Shown: positions 18,001 through 21,332, counted from the first letter of the stretch. The stretch is DNA of 21,332 nt from an uncultured Bacteroidales bacterium (GCA_937915765.1 CALGHE010000006.1:1-21332), one strand, 5' to 3'. Made by a program: numbers and translations. The notes: generated by a model not told the origin, from the letters alone.

Positions 18001-20864
18001 GTCAAATCTCGGTAACGATACTGCGTCATATACTCACGGCCATCTGCCGAAGCGGACGCCGCCGCAGTAGCATTAGACAAATTGAAATATATATGACTTG
18101 TATAACGACCTTGGCTTGGACACAAAGGCTCCAACGTGTAAGTGTCGTAACCAGTCTTAGGATCTACGGCCCTTGTATATTCGCTTGCCGGCAAAGTTGT
18201 GTTTGACGTCTTACCATCATCCACAACTCTGTGAACAAACTCGGCGTTCAGTTCCGGCTTGTTCTTCATTGCGATCTGGAATGTCTCTGTGAACGGACAG
18301 CCGTTGATGTCAGTAGCCATTACAAAATAGTCCGTGCCAGCCTTGACACTTGTCAAAGTTATGTTTGTGCCTGAACCAACATAAACTCCAGTAGCGTCTG
18401 TACCCTGATACCATCTTGGAGTAGGATTAAGTCTAACATCATCAATAGAGACTTCCGCATTACCATATTCACAAACTGAAAGGTCTTTGTTTAAAGACGC
18501 ACTCTCTTTGTATGTTACTACCTCTATGTTTAGAATTTTAACACACCCGCCATCTGTCACAGAAACAGAATAACCTCCAATCGGAAGAGTTATATTGTCT
18601 GTATAATACAAATTGTCATTTATATTACTCTGATAGGAAGTCTTAGTTCCCCTTACAAAATCTTCTAACTCATACCCGCCTTCGTATTTTTCTCCTGAAT
18701 AAAAACGCACATTGGCATCATTCCCTTGGCATACGTACAAAACGTAAGTGCCATCATCACGCACTTCTTCCTTTACTCCTGAAGCAGTCTCTATGTAGAA
18801 CGACGGTTTTTTATTTACATTGATTTTAGCAACTTCATTCTGAGGACATGGATTATCTTCATCGTCAAATCTCACGCTATATGGTATATTTTGCGTTCCA
18901 CCTCCTGCTTTGCCCTCAACTGTAATCGGTTGATTTATTTTATAATCAACTCCATCGACCGTAAATATTAAATCTAAATATTTGCTAAAAAGAGGATATT
19001 CCGGATCTTTACTGAACTGCACCTGCACCTTCTCCCCTTCACATGGATCCTTCGCCACAAAAATCCAACGAGGCAGTTCATTAGGTTTTACAAACTCAAC
19101 ACATGTGGCTTCGCATCCGGACGACGTTTTAACAGTCAGTTCTACATACTGACCCTCCTCCGCAAATTTGTACGTTAAAAAGGAATCTTTAGAATCCATC
19201 AATTCGAACTCAGGAGTTCCTGATTGTGAACCTACCGGATAAATTCGCCAAGACCACCAACTAACAGAGTCTGAAGACGCTCCTAACGAACTGCCAATAG
19301 AAGAGGCATCATACAAAGTCACATCTCCATAACACTTTTTCTCCTGTCTTATTTTAGCCACAACATTTGTTGGCACAATCAATGTGTCTAAAGTGATAAT
19401 GCAAGAGCTTCCAGACTCTTCCTTATAATCTTTCTCCGTAGGATACAACTTAAGCCAAATCTTATTATGATTATTAACCGGCATTTGATAATTGTGTTCT
19501 TTTAAAGCATCCAGTATATCTTCGTTAGGCTTACCATCAACTACACCAAACCCTTCCTTAAACAGCCTTGCATTCAACACACTTCCAACAGATGCAGAAG
19601 ACGAATACCATTTATAATAGTAATACCCCTGCGGAGCTGTTACTTTTATAGGGTCTGTGTCTTTACAATACTTAACCTCCATTTCAAGCGGCTTGACTTG
19701 TGCTCGAAAATAGACATAACACGCATGACCACCTGTAATATTCACATTCGTATAATTTCCTTTATGATCTTGATCATGATAGCAACAATCTGTATTAATT
19801 ATAGTCAATCTAATTTTTTTCTTTTCAAGTCCTCTCAAATCAAAGGAAGACACACTCCACCCCGTAGATACCAAATCCGTATTATATTTAGTTTCAAAAC
19901 CTCCACAAGTCAACATATCTCCCGTTGTTTTGAAACCTGATCCACAATCTATCTTTTTCCAACTCAACGTTTTTATTCCTTCCACTACTACTGTGTCTTC
20001 GACCGAAGCATAAATTTGATAATGAGGTCTTGAATCAACTCCATTAGCATCATGACCAATCGGAGACGACGCAACAGCACAATAGTCAACCAACAACATT
20101 CCCATACTTTTTTCACAAGTAAATTCATACTCCATCATCTCCACATTGGAATAACCTTTATTCAGAAACGCATTTCCATCCTGCATTTGCTGTAATTCAG
20201 AAGCTTTACCACTATAAATACCATAACTTGCACCTAGACGACACGTGTTTTTGAAACCCACAGGCACCATCGGCAAAGACTGCCCACATTCATTACTTGT
20301 TATTCCATTAAGCCCTCCTTCTAAATACGCACCCGCTCCAAAATTAGGATCATAATGATTACCATCCCCCCTTGTCAGAACCTCATATCTATAAATTCCA
20401 CCTATATAAACTCCATCTGTATTCTTAGTCCCATAATTGAGACCTCCCAAAGACCGTTCGTATGGCGTTTCATAATAATAATTAGACGTTGAAACATAAA
20501 GATTTTCATCATCTCCAGAGAACCAATCCCCCATAGAGACCTCCATGTTTAATGTGCCTTGCTTTACTTGAACTTTACCCTTTGTTTCTGCTGTCACATT
20601 GCTTTTTTTAAAAGCTCCCCCAATTTCAGCATCCTCAAAAGTCCAATAATAATCATGATGGTCGCGATCGTCCCCGAACTTAACTATACCATGATACAAT
20701 TTCCAACCACTCAAATCATTGCGAAAGTCCAGATTTAACTTTTCATTAGGATCATCGTCCCAATTCTGCCCGGCGGCGCCGATAGGCACAGCGAGCACCG
20801 CTACCAAAACCATCATCCTCAGCCGTCGGAGGTGATGAGAATAATTAAGTAACCTTTCTCTCAT
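3009..20864 (-). CDS. Giant secreted multi-Ig/PKD-domain surface protein with T9SS type B sorting domain (SprB-like in architecture)
   Basis: A single intact frame of 5951 residues (about 0.64 MDa). Order: signal peptide (1-32, RR-containing n-region, hydrophobic core, AAG before Gln33); N-terminal jelly-roll-like head (33-390); about 60 Ig/PKD-like domains (391-5859); type B C-terminal sorting domain (5860-5951). It should pass the inner membrane by Sec and the outer membrane by the T9SS, staying at the cell surface. Size and layout resemble SprB, the gliding adhesin of Flavobacterium johnsoniae (about 6500 residues), but the repeats are of the CHU_C-associated Ig-like kind and no orthology is claimed. 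No enzymatic domain is visible. The ATG at 20864 is preferred over the Met pair at residues 17-18, because starting there would remove all positive charge from the signal peptide. No Shine-Dalgarno sequence is seen before the ATG. The porP/SprF-like partner follows after 7 bp. No frameshift or internal stop is present. The precise ligand and role (adhesion, gliding, matrix) cannot be read from the sequence. Confidence 0.93.
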   Translation of the reverse strand: MRERLLNYSHHLRRLRMMVLVAVLAVPIGAAGQNWDDDPNEKLNLDFRNDLSGWKLYHGIVKFGDDRDHHDYYWTFEDAEIGGAFKKSNVTAETKGKVQVKQGTLNMEVSMGDWFSGDDENLYVSTSNYYYETPYERSLGGLNYGTKNTDGVYIGGIYRYEVLTRGDGNHYDPNFGAGAYLEGGLNGITSNECGQSLPMVPVGFKNTCRLGASYGIYSGKASELQQMQDGNAFLNKGYSNVEMMEYEFTCEKSMGMLLVDYCAVASSPIGHDANGVDSRPHYQIYASVEDTVVVEGIKTLSWKKIDCGSGFKTTGDMLTCGGFETKYNTDLVSTGWSVSSFDLRGLEKKKIRLTIINTDCCYHDQDHKGNYTNVNITGGHACYVYFRAQVKPLEMEVKYCKDTDPIKVTAPQGYYYYKWYSSSASVGSVLNARLFKEGFGVVDGKPNEDILDALKEHNYQMPVNNHNKIWLKLYPTEKDYKEESGSSCIITLDTLIVPTNVVAKIRQEKKCYGDVTLYDASSIGSSLGASSDSVSWWSWRIYPVGSQSGTPEFELMDSKDSFLTYKFAEEGQYVELTVKTSSGCEATCVEFVKPNELPRWIFVAKDPCEGEKVQVQFSKDPEYPLFSKYLDLIFTVDGVDYKINQPITVEGKAGGGTQNIPYSVRFDDEDNPCPQNEVAKINVNKKPSFYIETASGVKEEVRDDGTYVLYVCQGNDANVRFYSGEKYEGGYELEDFVRGTKTSYQSNINDNLYYTDNITLPIGGYSVSVTDGGCVKILNIEVVTYKESASLNKDLSVCEYGNAEVSIDDVRLNPTPRWYQGTDATGVYVGSGTNITLTSVKAGTDYFVMATDINGCPFTETFQIAMKNKPELNAEFVHRVVDDGKTSNTTLPASEYTRAVDPKTGYDTYTLEPLCPSQGRYTSHIYFNLSNATAAASASADGREYMTQYRYRDLTTNGAWSSWNTGHRGNAVTNMFWGHEVYVGREHVVLFEAQSYIGDEYFCTDTIQVIIKGSSLPTLDLLSYDKNNIGGGNQPYFCEGTEVLLEASPRGSGVDLDKCTYQWFDADKGYSHLGKEKTETWTAAKGVYYDINNPTRSRKLFGVLMTLENGCKVYANKHIYPMPLPSVEIETDKSAVCENSMVTLNVKDLVTGVTDADAHWKNNVKDDPSAYVWSYNGKENVGLSGSEQSVMIDASMLVDGKFTSQVIVTAMNGCKDTAVVSVAQHPVFDIIMQNDAVVCSRPNGSVAENAKIELKFEAVSVEGGSALTAESFTYKVFHKQTGADGYVVTDVPRGQSAELGELEVSDTYTQELVEFVEVEVTSSEGCVVKKKFEITVKPYPKVYITADKDFVCDGESLELTAKNGSSNIVQNPVLSWLNIAGNVAGDAATALTGTVSFVKNDEGFVDYVAEITSGACVAYDTFRVYSQDAPDFTVNPVPSSVCANALFTSVLSASANYDSTYFYTQLGKNGNDATWSSAWTEDAVVDGGVSSAKYDVSKQAVMGSASKTFTVRAGMARYGSAGLYRTNAADPKYFCYSEKNIVIGSDEVPAVTAELLSSANSGAKAKVICNYKDYYLLVTNQSSSLNIVDVTVNVEGVEKVASLAGGGSAVVGPFTPNSNESASTINEDKVVLSWKDRVTDCENKSYMTVNFVERPTVNILLNGARTASEKDECEGSILDLSYEPVISSGASVSSSVWSYGTVSDNNESIQVTASMLQPSLSYNVKIEDSYGCEAESSVKINVIEAPKFTAWLTSQDTGVCVGGTDSLIVSDNNNLESGYSYVAYVYNVATAQKGSEVFGKEIEVNEPVLDAEGKQEKDEDGNPLFSVKKYYLFELNGLMEALTYRVEAKSKVLTGCSSYKDVTTKVNKLPVLDIKMTNATTGVSGIEHDVDGKFPAVCQNDQVQFVIRNTTADPSVSTTYKLRRVTANAFNDKYDLVTASGTGEGTTDKLKSDKSHRYEITATTSLGCEVVTYVDVPIKSSVSLVTKGNHSSVNYSYLCRDKADNENLVTLDGDNHMFQIWIDNTSNLSKDNKNWTITGNYINGAGSDYDDIKFDLTTAYQAFGNVANPDLDKTSTTFKLSVTDNQGCLREVTHNVRFLPDPDFGKILYNVSPDPVCSEDGKVEVSLENTEVVSYANYTRTLSAANYTHALSAANLGKSTGKTFKEEMSFAENDVVDNKLGIELHAAIMQVGYYKYTGEDLLCKSSKEVKVEVTYNPDFDVVMKDNAGNDISGKKLCIGDKFYFEMTNGRTGYPGKDIDYAVYELWYDADRNLNEKLVANVRGGFGSSKATNEKFVADSTKRYKIVAKANDACSEVVKYFDVDVDKPFKVNVSGPLSMCSGTTAVLSAPAGYTAYQWCDANGQHIVSNGTSKDYTISNGGTYSVKVQNANRCWSDLSEGFTVEEHKLPVLGQPEGLSACVGSVAEIKANVTNDVAVKSFEWYKLDASGNRDGNALTDSDGKSDVLTVPVTGNQAHYEYVAFSDHCASAPEKFDVIGLSLPDIQVSKRDANGNINTTLTTCAGTSLTLNAVDRNSPSTKFIWLDNNGDTLSKSDVWVVEKPMDVRQVHFKVKAIDTKGCVNTVPFVYDVLTVPNLDIDGLTACQGVSSQLTVSDINEDPNKPTTYKWTGGVEGPTYDLRNPAATNKVQVTATHGNGCTRDSFMTIVADALPTASISVVSRECNEVKLKAETSVADVVWYVGSYDANNNLVWVTDANGNKKPHYQNQDVISVVVDKKMAYQIYVQDGTCSNLSKVFDLDYYATPSFDIADVEVCQGDPATLTAQNISGVDNFFWSDKREEPAFTDKPGDGYSLVVTPSESLSEAYYSVYGTNMNRCTTEVKTVKVTVHAKPKVLLATANGGPSRMCLNDTDPLELKASVGVGHDAKKIQWNNVGGYKAVTTEDDLKLNYRNNASSTVYVSIEDQNQCIGDTFITVTVVANPKIDIDDRIDPFCAGEMAKLSARVQFSSPATKATCVWKDQAGNVIGSQTDHFVRLPDNNSGENFPLALTYTVEATDDMSCKSDATVTLNVVARPTITVSGDNMICPNTDAVLTLGGADLFYVDESDPISGKNPSYRKLLSRPHTFEVYGFTGQCMSDKVTFNVNVRPAPVIAIEETGKGLGDNLQGQTRNACEGDNLSLKAKASGGSGSGYVYAWGLNNTDFDANAEKGLQLTGRQDNAYKTYVYAKDGEGCIAETWVEFIANPLPVAYIKSDRDAVCDVTEEVVLKACNDPNATFENCQGFPENIEYEWSYTKAGVNKGLGNKSEAIVSDVDGKVTVNLKVTDVNNLCFSNVTKDIDKNELPKFTVKNGDADIFADNNGVVKICEGAYADLVAVQDGGNVALSGTTWSYYSNGQMVEADGAFFQTNAFDKGTSDVQYKVTVDGTNGCSATKDFKISVKPLPTITIRGPLDPVTKSPTTACFGSDVEFRAVSEYNGVDFAWTSPQSQPGDVLPIEVGQLGNSVAVTATLDGCVNTAKLEYDIHHAPDISIESSAKKTDNTVCEGSYVKLMPKNNTVSSQNKVTWVWTEAESGKEVSLNDVCEIPHLFKTTKYTLTGVERGVGCEATAQVTINVKAKPIIGAYFKSGDKRGDTICSNATNVQLALSNDATYYFMSGGSVFNDYSAEEIKDGDQITDFVAGMRNEYTIRAFAEKEYDAGGTLTCTADTTIGLTVFAAPTVSIAAANVYCPDQEIKMTALGADEYEWGGLGVEGIKESSIKVTPQSYNDTLSFSVTGTKVVYKKGDDEFKCSTTVTKDVTVLDKYDLKIEAQKPTVCFGDKAVLKVLYDEGDYTKFYWSTYQSGETTEKLIMSESQFITVEATDRNKCRVKDSIEIKGQDPDDFNFVITNPTPIEVCENEPLVLKVSGADENSHVWDFDPTVTTNQLAVPTKSNGIYRVKGTLEECTKELVIPVTIKAAPAIAISGDVIVCREGTLDLMASSDVDGLQFQWNAPNNAADPAEPWRLILNDVSKDESYKVTATIPTDPTVCKAEKVVMVKVRENPKVSIEGDNTVCNNTYADLTATGAVNYVWGYYDENGDKQDNKGGGDNYQPRVGDKDLTVFVTGYDAYNCVGSVNFDIRSVPTPKFEIVTDNGVDVVCEDEIVKLKASANSQVTDVVWNGKDTFAAGTLYHSTPLKNSREFYAMGYSEEGCAAYATKEIKVLRKPVVAINGNTTLCQNDMLKVKAIGADSYTWGTGQSSGDNNEFMEVVMNEPGTKQISVTGLVIDPATQKTCPSTGVFDIVVKKTPVVRIEAEDQTCANVALPLKAVTDDEDVTSFTWSNDVDAKFNLSGQDIKAVIADKDVWFTVSAGTSYGCVGTARHLVDVVSSPTFEIASNIDFGKPMGDGKLEFNDLGIAYVDVCDGSKLNLQIVSGANTFKWNHREKVDTNFTSLDTTIATSATFVVTGYITGCEASRTIVVNHKNNPVIDVVGKRVVCEGSLVTLEPIGADSFLWRGDAVIPDENGKKVISFVPTSNEAKYVLLGIDTTTNCQTSRTYADIKFTSKPEFTVSGDKYVCVNESIVLNAFAVDPANDEENYSYNWGFDKDAKRAIDLDSELEITAFEAGVDKYFASVKDSVGCVDTLFFEVTKKPLPTLTFDAKGSDNDPSTPEIIDICMKNDLYAYINSGGASVTQENGKVSSTIKDKPVKDTIYKVTGTLNGCVNTLEIPVRTIPSPIVYLTNYAEDEELTYCEGSPVKLVVGGNAVSYIMPDGTKGANGATYVDEKADGLMTYFITGEGANGCSVQEEFTFKMNTLPDVVIDIEKDQDRICYREVAELHVTGAESYKWSTGSRKDTIKATITKDSLFTVVGKDGNGCESEVSFKVTMVDLPVLAYNGDTEFCDGNTATLRGSGTGVGGGDYYAWSIGKDTIAMGNLATTKLNGNTTYTLWGKSKEGCVSSLDVDITAKEAPILFWEGEYELNETADSILLCQKQTLDITMKGADTYQWTGGSTTDRLTVVPTRSTHYTVTGTGANGCKTTQAINVKVLPTPTIKIDAPTFACVGEDFQMKVTDDTKDNFESFAWSNHSTEATSGDLTMTEEDYTLKVTGYTSLNCPAEASFTVKPKALPKLYVRGTKEICKGGVFSLHGQGANTYAWFMDENDYYGNDTAKVGDQISFEAATDEVLVMSGTLKGCTDTIHVPLSVQTPPILHTEGLKPICQGEVLELIAKATNVNEEDKVEFSWSAGSVSGELGDTMRMTPLSSQEIYLTGSVVLLDENGEQIYCKNTLEIPVTVNAKPTIEVEGERTVCYGTEAKFTAVGAAAYEWVELGSSSETVRPIITSDTSLTVRGKDTETSCDAEAVVKVKVKPLPVLGVANGSKVILCDGEEADITVFGAATYGWRQPDGSLVAGNRYKHTPEQDTIYRVIGTSNNNCVDSMDIEVTVNMLPSLSYSGDSEICSGDSLILFGHSAPEGCTFSWSNGDNGDKMEAKPLVSATYTLTGKDGNGCVTSMEIPVVVNQRTPLNLAGTSNVCAGSQAEVYVVDAEGFTAFNWSNGNVGENIKPHVSEKTTFTAEGIDVNGCVTKAEFTVNVTEIPVLSFHGDTVVCLGDEVSLLADGAGMYNWRDVDGNLLSDKARYTFKPDVETKLILEGYMSNCKAEREIPIMVNAVPNLEVDMPEFICRGSVGELRATAGAGVTFEWSTGETEKVIEVAPNKSTYYTVTATNEHGCDSTVKRTVLVVEPPMVTMGTNKLNDMVCPGQPDSVYFSATGAVSYEWSSVPAVADIDIYNSDKQNFWAVLNEGEDVVVTVVGTDEKGCQTSVTRTIAQRELEPMQFVINPNCIDESNTEVRFAGKIPDHESAVWTWTPGEGLDPVTAGNNTAGGLVYKYDLPLKDSFEVKVRSVDEHGCIQEGSGWVYKWKDFWAAEAFTPDGDGLNDKFMFHGGDFIENFTYVIYNRMGEVIFEGKGIEDEWDGNYKGEPCPTGVYGWTVWYDNNSATLSKKGERKGSVTIVR
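3012..3287 (-). other. T9SS type B C-terminal sorting domain (CHU_C / gliding-motility-associated) of the giant protein
   Basis: Residues 5860-5951 hold every hallmark of this domain: FTPDGDGLNDKF (5866-5877), YNRMGEVIFEG (5893-5903), WDGNYKG (5910-5916), PTGVYGW (5920-5926) and a terminal KGSVTIVR (5944-5951). Type B domains direct export through the T9SS. Unlike type A domains, they often need a PorP/SprF-family partner encoded next door, which is present here. The domain also indicates that the organism must encode PorK/L/M/N, Sov (SprA) and PorV-like components elsewhere. Confidence 0.95.
3288..19694 (-). repeat. Array of about 60 tandem Ig/PKD-like domains (protein-level repeats)
   Basis: Residues 391-5859 divide by eye into about 60 units. 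A typical unit starts after a Pro and runs as a strand (such as IxIxG), then VCxG, LxAxGAxxYxW, a Thr/Val-rich stretch, YTVTGxDxNGC and a closing strand VxVxxxP. This matches the Ig-like domains associated with CHU_C proteins. Most units have an early Cys and a late Cys, well placed for one disulfide per domain, and a core Trp between them. Units are clearly diverged, and I see no long near-identical DNA copies, so this is an old array rather than a recent expansion. Mean lengths by my segmentation: units 1-18 (13884-19694) about 108 residues; units 19-46 (6606-13883) about 87; units 47-60 (3288-6605) about 79. Several long N-terminal units look more PKD-like. Unit 6 is about 147 residues, and unit 14 (about 124) carries a charged insertion near 15385-15480. 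Borders are approximate. Confidence 0.85.
14406..14459 (-). repeat. 27-bp in-frame tandem duplication inside the giant gene
   Basis: Two codon-aligned 27-bp copies (14459-14433 and 14432-14406) differ at only two positions. They encode ANYTRTLSA followed by ANYTHALSA at residues 2136-2153, with a further partial ANL. It is the only near-identical DNA repeat I noticed within the gene. It lies inside unit 17 and keeps the frame. Confidence 0.9.
19695..20768 (-). other. N-terminal head of the giant protein, jelly-roll-like (choice-of-anchor/MAM-like) domain
   Basis: Residues 33-390 do not follow the repeat pattern. The second half shows a pattern common at the N-terminus of Bacteroidota proteins that end in a CHU_C domain: a strand with HYQIYASV (281-288), Trp336, SFDLRGLEKKKIRLTI (340-355), DCC (359-361) and GGHACYVYFRA (378-388). 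This parallels the family pattern of a Trp, a DL strand, a buried DC and a GGH-F/Y-GYAY strand seen in jelly-roll, carbohydrate-binding-like domains. The first half is rich in Tyr, Asp and Gly with several Cys and is unrecognised. As the C-terminus is the export and anchoring end, this head should lie farthest from the cell and is the best candidate for ligand binding, which is inference. Confidence 0.6.
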
Positions 20865-20997
20865 AATTTATAATTTTAGTTTTACATTATTTTTTATAGT
20901 CTCTTTAGGTCTCACGTGCGCGCTGCCCCATCAGCCGCCCCGCAAATAAAACCGTTCCGTACATACACACCCCACAGTCTGGAGAATATAAGACAAA
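20865..20997 (-). other. Untranslated leader of the giant gene
   Basis: No credible frame lies here. If the candidate -7 box just upstream is used, the transcript has a leader of about 125 nt. Its middle is GC-rich on the - strand (20943-20908), with only a weak 4-bp GCTG/CAGC hairpin. The last 45 nt before the ATG are almost pure A/T, which favours unstructured initiation without a Shine-Dalgarno sequence, as is usual in Bacteroidota. I see no riboswitch-like fold. Confidence 0.5.
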
Positions 20998-21040
20998 CAA
21001 ATGTATAACATATTTTTTGATTTTTTAACAGGTTTTAACA
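20998..21040 (-). promoter_or_regulatory. Candidate promoter of the giant-gene operon with a 10-bp-phased direct repeat upstream
   Basis: TACATTTG at 21005-20998 on the - strand matches the Bacteroides -7 consensus TAnnTTTG exactly, and it is the only match I found in the 20865-21060 part of the upstream region. No TTTG -33 element stands 19-21 bp upstream. Instead that area holds two copies of TGTTAAAA (21040-21033 and 21030-21023), exactly 10 bp apart, that is, on the same DNA face. This may be an activator site compensating for a missing -33 box, or it may be chance in A/T-rich DNA. Confidence 0.4.
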
Positions 21041-21073
21041 TTTTTTTTTGCGCAAACAGTGTTTTTTGTTTTT
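21013..21073. other. Series of T/A tracts, possible curved DNA upstream of the giant gene
   Basis: T runs on the + strand occur at 21013-21018, 21021-21026, 21033-21036, 21041-21049, 21062-21067 and 21069-21073. Several centres are 8-11 bp apart, close to helical phase, so intrinsic bending or an UP-element-like effect on the candidate promoter is plausible. No gene is present on either strand. Confidence 0.4.
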
Positions 21074-21093
21074 GGCTTGGGTGTGCCGGCTAT

Positions 21094-21171
21094 TTGCAAT
21101 TCATAAAAATAACAATTCACAATTAACAGACGGAGGGCTGCTAATTGTAAATTGTGAATTGCGAATTGCAA
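21094..21171. repeat. AATTG-rich nested inverted repeat downstream of the Rpn-family gene
   Basis: Outer arms TTGCAATTC (21094-21102) and GAATTGCAA (21163-21171) enclose inner arms CAATTCACAATT (21113-21124) and AATTGTGAATTG (21150-21161), both perfect. The inner pairing extends imperfectly through AATTAACAG and CTGCTAATT around a GC-rich centre near 21131-21138. Repeats built from AATTG/AATTC units are common in Bacteroidota intergenic DNA. It begins 13 bp after the Rpn-family stop. On the - strand the inner hairpin is followed by TTATTTTTAT, so it could also serve as that gene's terminator. Confidence 0.75.
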
Positions 21172-21183
21172 TGCCGTTAATTG

Positions 21184-21332
21184 CTAATCGTGAACAGCCA
21201 AGTGCAAAACCTCTTCCTTGCGCAGCCCCGTGATTTCGGAAATTTCTTCTATGGACATGCCAAGCTTCAGCATTTTCCGGGCGGTGCAGAGCTGGTTCTC
21301 TTTGATGCCTTTTATCATGCCTTCCGATAACC
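21184..21332 (-). CDS. Rpn-family recombination-promoting nuclease/putative transposase, C-terminal end only
   Basis: Forty-eight residues and a TAG stop (21184-21186) are present; the rest lies beyond the window edge. The visible part reads as the typical tail of Rpn / PD-(D/E)XK transposase-like proteins of Bacteroidales: EGMIKGIKEN, then ARKMLKLGMSIEEISEITGL, then RKEEV, a small helical segment with the recurring pattern of a Gly-Met turn and an ITGL helix. Members of this family are DNA endonucleases that raise recombination frequency, and they are often present in many copies per genome. The PD-(D/E)XK catalytic core is not visible here, so activity cannot be judged. The identification rests on this short tail only. 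Confidence 0.72.
   Translation of the reverse strand, partial: LSEGMIKGIKENQLCTARKMLKLGMSIEEISEITGLRKEEVLHLAVHD

Noticed and set aside
3288..19694. CRISPR-like or other short regular DNA repeats in the 16-kb repeat region
   Set aside because: Regularity exists only at protein level. Nucleotide copies are diverged and continuous with one open frame.
3009..20864. Phase-variable or recombining repeat adhesin
   Set aside because: Apart from one 27-bp duplication, I see no long identical DNA repeats, homopolymer switches or flanking invertase sites that would support slippage or inversion control.
20908..20943. Structured leader or riboswitch in the GC-rich patch upstream of the giant gene
   Set aside because: Only a 4-bp stem (GCTG/CAGC) can be drawn, and no known riboswitch core is recognisable.
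21048..21233. 61-codon + strand frame from ATG near 21048
   Set aside because: It runs through the T/A tracts, the AATTG inverted repeat and the antisense of the Rpn-family tail. The product is typical of spurious frames created by such repeats.

Overview
The window looks like chromosome of a Bacteroidota bacterium, most likely of the order Bacteroidales, that has a type IX secretion system (T9SS). The evidence is a PPi-dependent phosphofructokinase of the Bacteroidales type, a PorP/SprF-family outer-membrane protein, a giant surface protein ending in a T9SS type B (CHU_C, gliding-motility-associated) sorting domain, a Bacteroides-type promoter (TTTG, 20 bp, TAnnTTTG) and the tail of an Rpn-family nuclease/transposase. 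I cannot name the genus from sequence alone.

Layout. 1-1059 (+): 3' two thirds of pfp. 1085-1123: hairpin terminator between the convergent pfp and truA. 1159-1887 (-): truA, with its own promoter at 1912-1943. That promoter lies on the T-tract of a terminator (1924-1971) closing the upstream operon. 1994-3001 (-): PorP/SprF-like protein. 3009-20864 (-): one uninterrupted 17.9-kb gene for a 5951-residue secreted protein, 7 bp upstream of the porP-like gene and clearly co-transcribed with it. 20865-21183: a 319-bp non-coding stretch with a leader, a candidate promoter, T/A tracts and an AATTG-rich inverted repeat. 21184-21332 (-): C-terminal end of an Rpn-family protein, cut by the window edge.

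How the genes work together. The core of the window is a two-gene export unit. The giant protein is made with a Sec signal peptide, crosses the outer membrane by the T9SS using its 92-residue type B C-terminal domain, and probably depends on the adjacent PorP/SprF barrel, as the adhesin SprB depends on SprF in Flavobacterium johnsoniae. Between an N-terminal jelly-roll-like head and the sorting domain, hand segmentation gives about 60 Ig/PKD-like domains, most with one early and one late cysteine. Mean domain length falls from about 108 residues near the N-terminus to 87 in the middle and 79 near the C-terminus. The protein is best read as a very long, probably disulfide-stabilised and O-glycosylated surface filament or adhesin. 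pfp and truA are unrelated housekeeping neighbours.
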